DNA of 7,695 bases from Chamaesiphon sp. GTDB taxonomy: Bacteria; Cyanobacteriota; Cyanobacteriia; Cyanobacteriales; Chamaesiphonaceae. The stretch covers positions 1 to 7,695 of the forward strand of contig JAJAZF010000427.1 in assembly GCA_026785875.1 (NCBI GenBank), in the 5' to 3' direction. The position numbers and the translations under genes were made by a program. Positions 5,455-7,695 of the stretch are shown here, piece after piece (positions within the stretch are counted from its first letter, which is position 1; the number at the start of each line of letters is the position of its first letter). The notes under the pieces were generated by a model, which was not told where the DNA came from, ran no database searches, and worked only from the letters and a program-made list of their open reading frames with translations.

Positions 5455-7164
5455 TTAAGCAGCAGCTTGGAGTACGCCAACATCTAGATCTGGCACGGCA
5501 ACAATCGAGGCTGATTCCATCTGCTCGGCTTGTCGCAATACCTGTGCCAACTGTTGAGCTAAACTAATAATCCGCTGGCAACTTTCAGCGTGCCAAACTT
5601 TAAAATTACCGTCGATGTTACCTGCAATTAGTGGCCCCATCACATAGCAATTTTTGCTAGCTTCAAAGTTTTTATCGATAACGAATCCCCGATGAGAATC
5701 GTTAGGGATACAGATTTTTCGCCGAATTAGGTTTTGAATTAAGACTGAAGATGATTTAGTTACATCTTGGAATCCAGCACAATTAACGATCGCGCCAATT
5801 GGAGCATCTAATACTTTTTGTTCTCGCTCTGCACCCGCCAAATATTCACAACTAGATCCTCCGGTTGCTGCTGGAAATCTAACAAATCTACCTTTGAGAA
5901 ACTCTAGCTTGTTTTGACAAATTAGCGCGTCAACTACGTCGAGGTATTCGCCACCCGCACGTCGTTGTAATTTACCAATCTCAACTGCATATTTGAACAC
6001 AAATTGCTTTTGTTCATCAAAAGTGAGTTGATTTAATGCCTGCATGACGACTTTAGAAATATCAATATAAATATCCGAAATATTAATATTTTCTGCTGTA
6101 GCATTTGCTACATCCTGTTCGACTGCCTCAAAAATTTGTTGGGCAGTAAAAGGTGCAGATTTTACTAGAGCCAATAGATGCTGGGGAGTATAAGTTGTTT
6201 TTACAACTTCACGACTGATGCGATGGGGGAATGCCGCATTCGGCGAGAGTACGATGAACTTGTCGATGAGACTAGTGGCTAGTTTAGAATTGTTAATACT
6301 GTAGAGTGCATCTAATGTACCAGCATTCGAGCCGACAATTAGAACTTGCCGTTGGGATGGACGATCGGATGATGCTAACGATTTACAGAGCCGATCGATA
6401 TTAAAATCTAACGACGGTTCATACATATTATCGATGTAACAAATCCCCTGCTCCAGAGCATTAGATCGAGCAGATTCAAATGCAACATTTGGCGGACTAC
6501 CGATCGCTAGAACTAGTTTTTTTGCCCAAAAGTGAGGCGCGTTTTCAGCACTAGGAGTAATATCAACTCGATAAATATTCTCGATCCATCGAACATCTTG
6601 CACATCTACTGTGAGTAAATCAACCTCAATTAATCCCTTGGCGGTTGCTGTTACTAAAAGGTTTGTCACGCGTTGCTTGAGGTATAATCCAAATGTGTGG
6701 CGGGGGATAAACAAGTCATCCCAGCGACCCTCAGACATGGCAGTTTCGTTGGCTTGTAGCCATTTATTCGAGAGTCTACCCTTGCTGTATGTTTGTGGAT
6801 CGAATACCCATTCGCGATTTTGATTCAGCCAGTCGATAAAATGTTCGCGCTCTTGCTGTTGTGGGATGAACTCTATCAGTGGTGAAATTAATAAAGCATT
6901 GCGCCCCGATCGATTACCATAGGGAATGCCAGTCCAGAACTCATCTGACTTTTCAGTTACCAAAATCTTGACAGGTTGATGCTGTTTCTCGGTGGCTGCA
7001 CTAACAAATGTTACCGAGCTACTGGATTGTTCCAATAGTGAAACATAATGAATTAAAGTGTATACTGATGAGATTCCCGCCCCAATAATGGCAAGCTCGT
7101 AACATTTTTCTGACTGTAATCGATCGGGTTGTAAGTTGGGGACGCTCGTGCTTGAGTATTGCAT
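5455..7164 (-). CDS. FAD/NAD(P)-binding protein, COG4529/YdhS-like, substrate unknown
   Basis: This 569-residue protein looks like an FAD/NAD(P)-binding oxidoreductase of the NAD_binding_9 (COG4529/YdhS-like) group, remotely related to flavin monooxygenases. The N-terminal Rossmann motif is LAIIGAGISSVYTL (24-37), with Ser in place of the third Gly. PYGNRSGRNALLISP (81-95) and the following EHFIDWL resemble the family's FAD-proximal segment; FIPRHTFGLYL (152-162) follows. KLVLAIGSPP (216-225) ends the first FAD part. A second dinucleotide site is VLIVGSNAGTLDAL (274-287), again atypical (GSNAGT). VNCAGFQDV (460-468) and CYVMGPLIAGN (506-516) close the FAD domain. No signal peptide or membrane segment is visible, so it is probably cytoplasmic. 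The substrate is unknown. It precedes thiO on the same strand by 114 bp without an obvious terminator, so co-transcription is possible. The start ATG at 7164 lacks a clear Shine-Dalgarno sequence. Confidence 0.8.
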   Translation of the reverse strand: MQYSSTSVPNLQPDRLQSEKCYELAIIGAGISSVYTLIHYVSLLEQSSSSVTFVSAATEKQHQPVKILVTEKSDEFWTGIPYGNRSGRNALLISPLIEFIPQQQEREHFIDWLNQNREWVFDPQTYSKGRLSNKWLQANETAMSEGRWDDLFIPRHTFGLYLKQRVTNLLVTATAKGLIEVDLLTVDVQDVRWIENIYRVDITPSAENAPHFWAKKLVLAIGSPPNVAFESARSNALEQGICYIDNMYEPSLDFNIDRLCKSLASSDRPSQRQVLIVGSNAGTLDALYSINNSKLATSLIDKFIVLSPNAAFPHRISREVVKTTYTPQHLLALVKSAPFTAQQIFEAVEQDVANATAENINISDIYIDISKVVMQALNQLTFDEQKQFVFKYAVEIGKLQRRAGGEYLDVVDALICQNKLEFLKGRFVRFPAATGGSSCEYLAGAEREQKVLDAPIGAIVNCAGFQDVTKSSSVLIQNLIRRKICIPNDSHRGFVIDKNFEASKNCYVMGPLIAGNIDGNFKVWHAESCQRIISLAQQLAQVLRQAEQMESASIVAVPDLDVGVLQAAA

Positions 7165-7695
7165 GATAGCTACTTAGATGATTTATCTAAAAATTTAAGT
7201 TGATCGACGATCTATATCGATATGGATACAAGCAATTACCTCACCAATCCAGAATACTCCAGCAACCTTTTCTACAAAACAGAAATTTTGTTCTTCTCTG
7301 CGGATCTATCTTTTAGATAATTGAACTTTGTTCACCCCCATGATATCCTATTTAGGATGGGTAGATATCCGCTAAATCAGTGATTATCCGCACGCTAAAA
7401 ACATACCCACAACTGAAAACCCTGGCAAGTTGAGAATTTTTATTGTCTGAGGGCAGGTTTTAGGATCGACCTTGGCTCGATCGAGAACTGAATTCTATCT
7501 AGTCGAGATTCAGCTCCAAGTCTACCGCCAAAGGTCTGCTAAATTAGGCTAATGACTCGTCCCAGTATCCATAAGCGGAAGCTGAAGTAATTGTCACCTC
7601 AAATTGAATTATAATGACACACAAAAATGTGAGTTCAGTATAAATACTCATTTTTATCTGAATAAAACAACAATTGTTATCTGTAGTACAGACTC
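7165..7695. other. 531-bp non-coding region with several short dyads
   Basis: I see no gene, tRNA or array here. Visible structure includes TTAGAT/ATCTAA (7174-7179/7185-7190), and TTATCTAAAA (7183-7192) with its exact reverse complement at 7311-7320. ACAAAA/TTTTGT lies at 7274-7291. ATCCTA/TAGGAT (7345-7358) is followed by a second GATATCC at 7364, 22 bp after the first. CTTGG/CCAAG encloses CTGAAT/ATTCAG (7471-7520), and AACAATTGTT is at 7669-7678. The left part must contain the promoter of the flavoprotein gene, though no clear -35/-10 pair stands out. TATAAT occurs at 7610-7615 on the + strand but lacks a properly spaced -35. Confidence 0.5.
7342..7370. promoter_or_regulatory. Candidate operator cluster upstream of the flavoprotein gene
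   Basis: GATATCC occurs at 7342-7348 and 7364-7370, 22 bp apart (about two helical turns, so on the same DNA face). The first copy overlaps the dyad ATCCTA-TT-TAGGAT (7345-7358). The block lies about 180 bp upstream of the flavoprotein ATG. Phased repeats suit a dimeric DNA-binding protein, but none can be named and chance is possible. Confidence 0.25.

Noticed and set aside
4795..5458. Plus-strand frames of 65-66 residues opposite thiO and its upstream gap
   Set aside because: They lie antisense to a well-supported gene, have no domain signature or ribosome binding site, and match the shadow pattern expected in GATCG-rich DNA.
7440..7470. TPP riboswitch, suggested by CTGAGGG near the thiO region
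   Set aside because: It is on the strand opposite to the flavoprotein and thiO genes, and the other conserved TPP elements are not found.
7591..7615. Sigma70 promoter TTGTCA...TATAAT on the plus strand
   Set aside because: The spacer is only 13 bp, and the next ATG frame ends after a few codons. No gene start is visible downstream in the window.

Overview
The window reads as chromosomal DNA from a cyanobacterium. The cyanobacterial HIP1 octamer GCGATCGC is present at 3443-3450, 4660-4667 and 4884-4891, and many partial GATCG-rich variants occur elsewhere. The window also carries an XisH/XisI pair, a family found mainly in cyanobacteria, and a heptanucleotide tandem repeat of a kind common in their intergenic DNA. 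I cannot name the genus. No rRNA, tRNA, CRISPR array, transposase or recombinase gene is visible.

Layout, left to right. Positions 1-238 are non-coding and hold two hairpin-forming segments, the first flanked by a 10-bp direct repeat. Positions 239-966 (+) hold xisH and xisI, overlapping by 13 bp. Positions 1086-2991 (-) hold a two-component system, sensor kinase first and NarL/FixJ-type response regulator second, 16 bp apart. Positions 2992-3361 form a divergent intergenic region with eight 7-bp tandem units and a 7-bp inverted repeat. Positions 3362-4132 (+) encode a secreted Spy/CpxP-like protein built from four LTxxQ helical units. A perfect 44-bp palindrome (4169-4212) separates it from the convergent thiO-like glycine oxidase gene (4252-5340, -). 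Upstream of that on the same strand is a 569-residue FAD/NAD(P)-binding protein (5455-7164, -). Positions 7165-7695 hold no convincing gene but contain several short dyads.

How the genes may work together. The membrane kinase and regulator lie back to back with the Spy-like gene, so an envelope-stress circuit, with the Spy-like protein as a target, is the most economical reading (inference from layout). The two flavoproteins lie in tandem on one strand, 114 bp apart, and could be co-transcribed. ThiO would supply dehydroglycine for the thiazole ring of thiamine; the substrate of its neighbour is unknown. XisH/XisI are named for control of fdxN-element excision in Anabaena/Nostoc, but no excision element is visible here, so their role is open.

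The window is mostly recognisable accessory and housekeeping content. The items most worth a second look are the A-B-A'-B' duplication in the Spy-like protein and its link to the two-component system, the nuclease-like residues in XisH, the 44-bp palindrome whose T/A tracts run opposite to those of a standard terminator, and the uncharacterised flavoprotein beside thiO.
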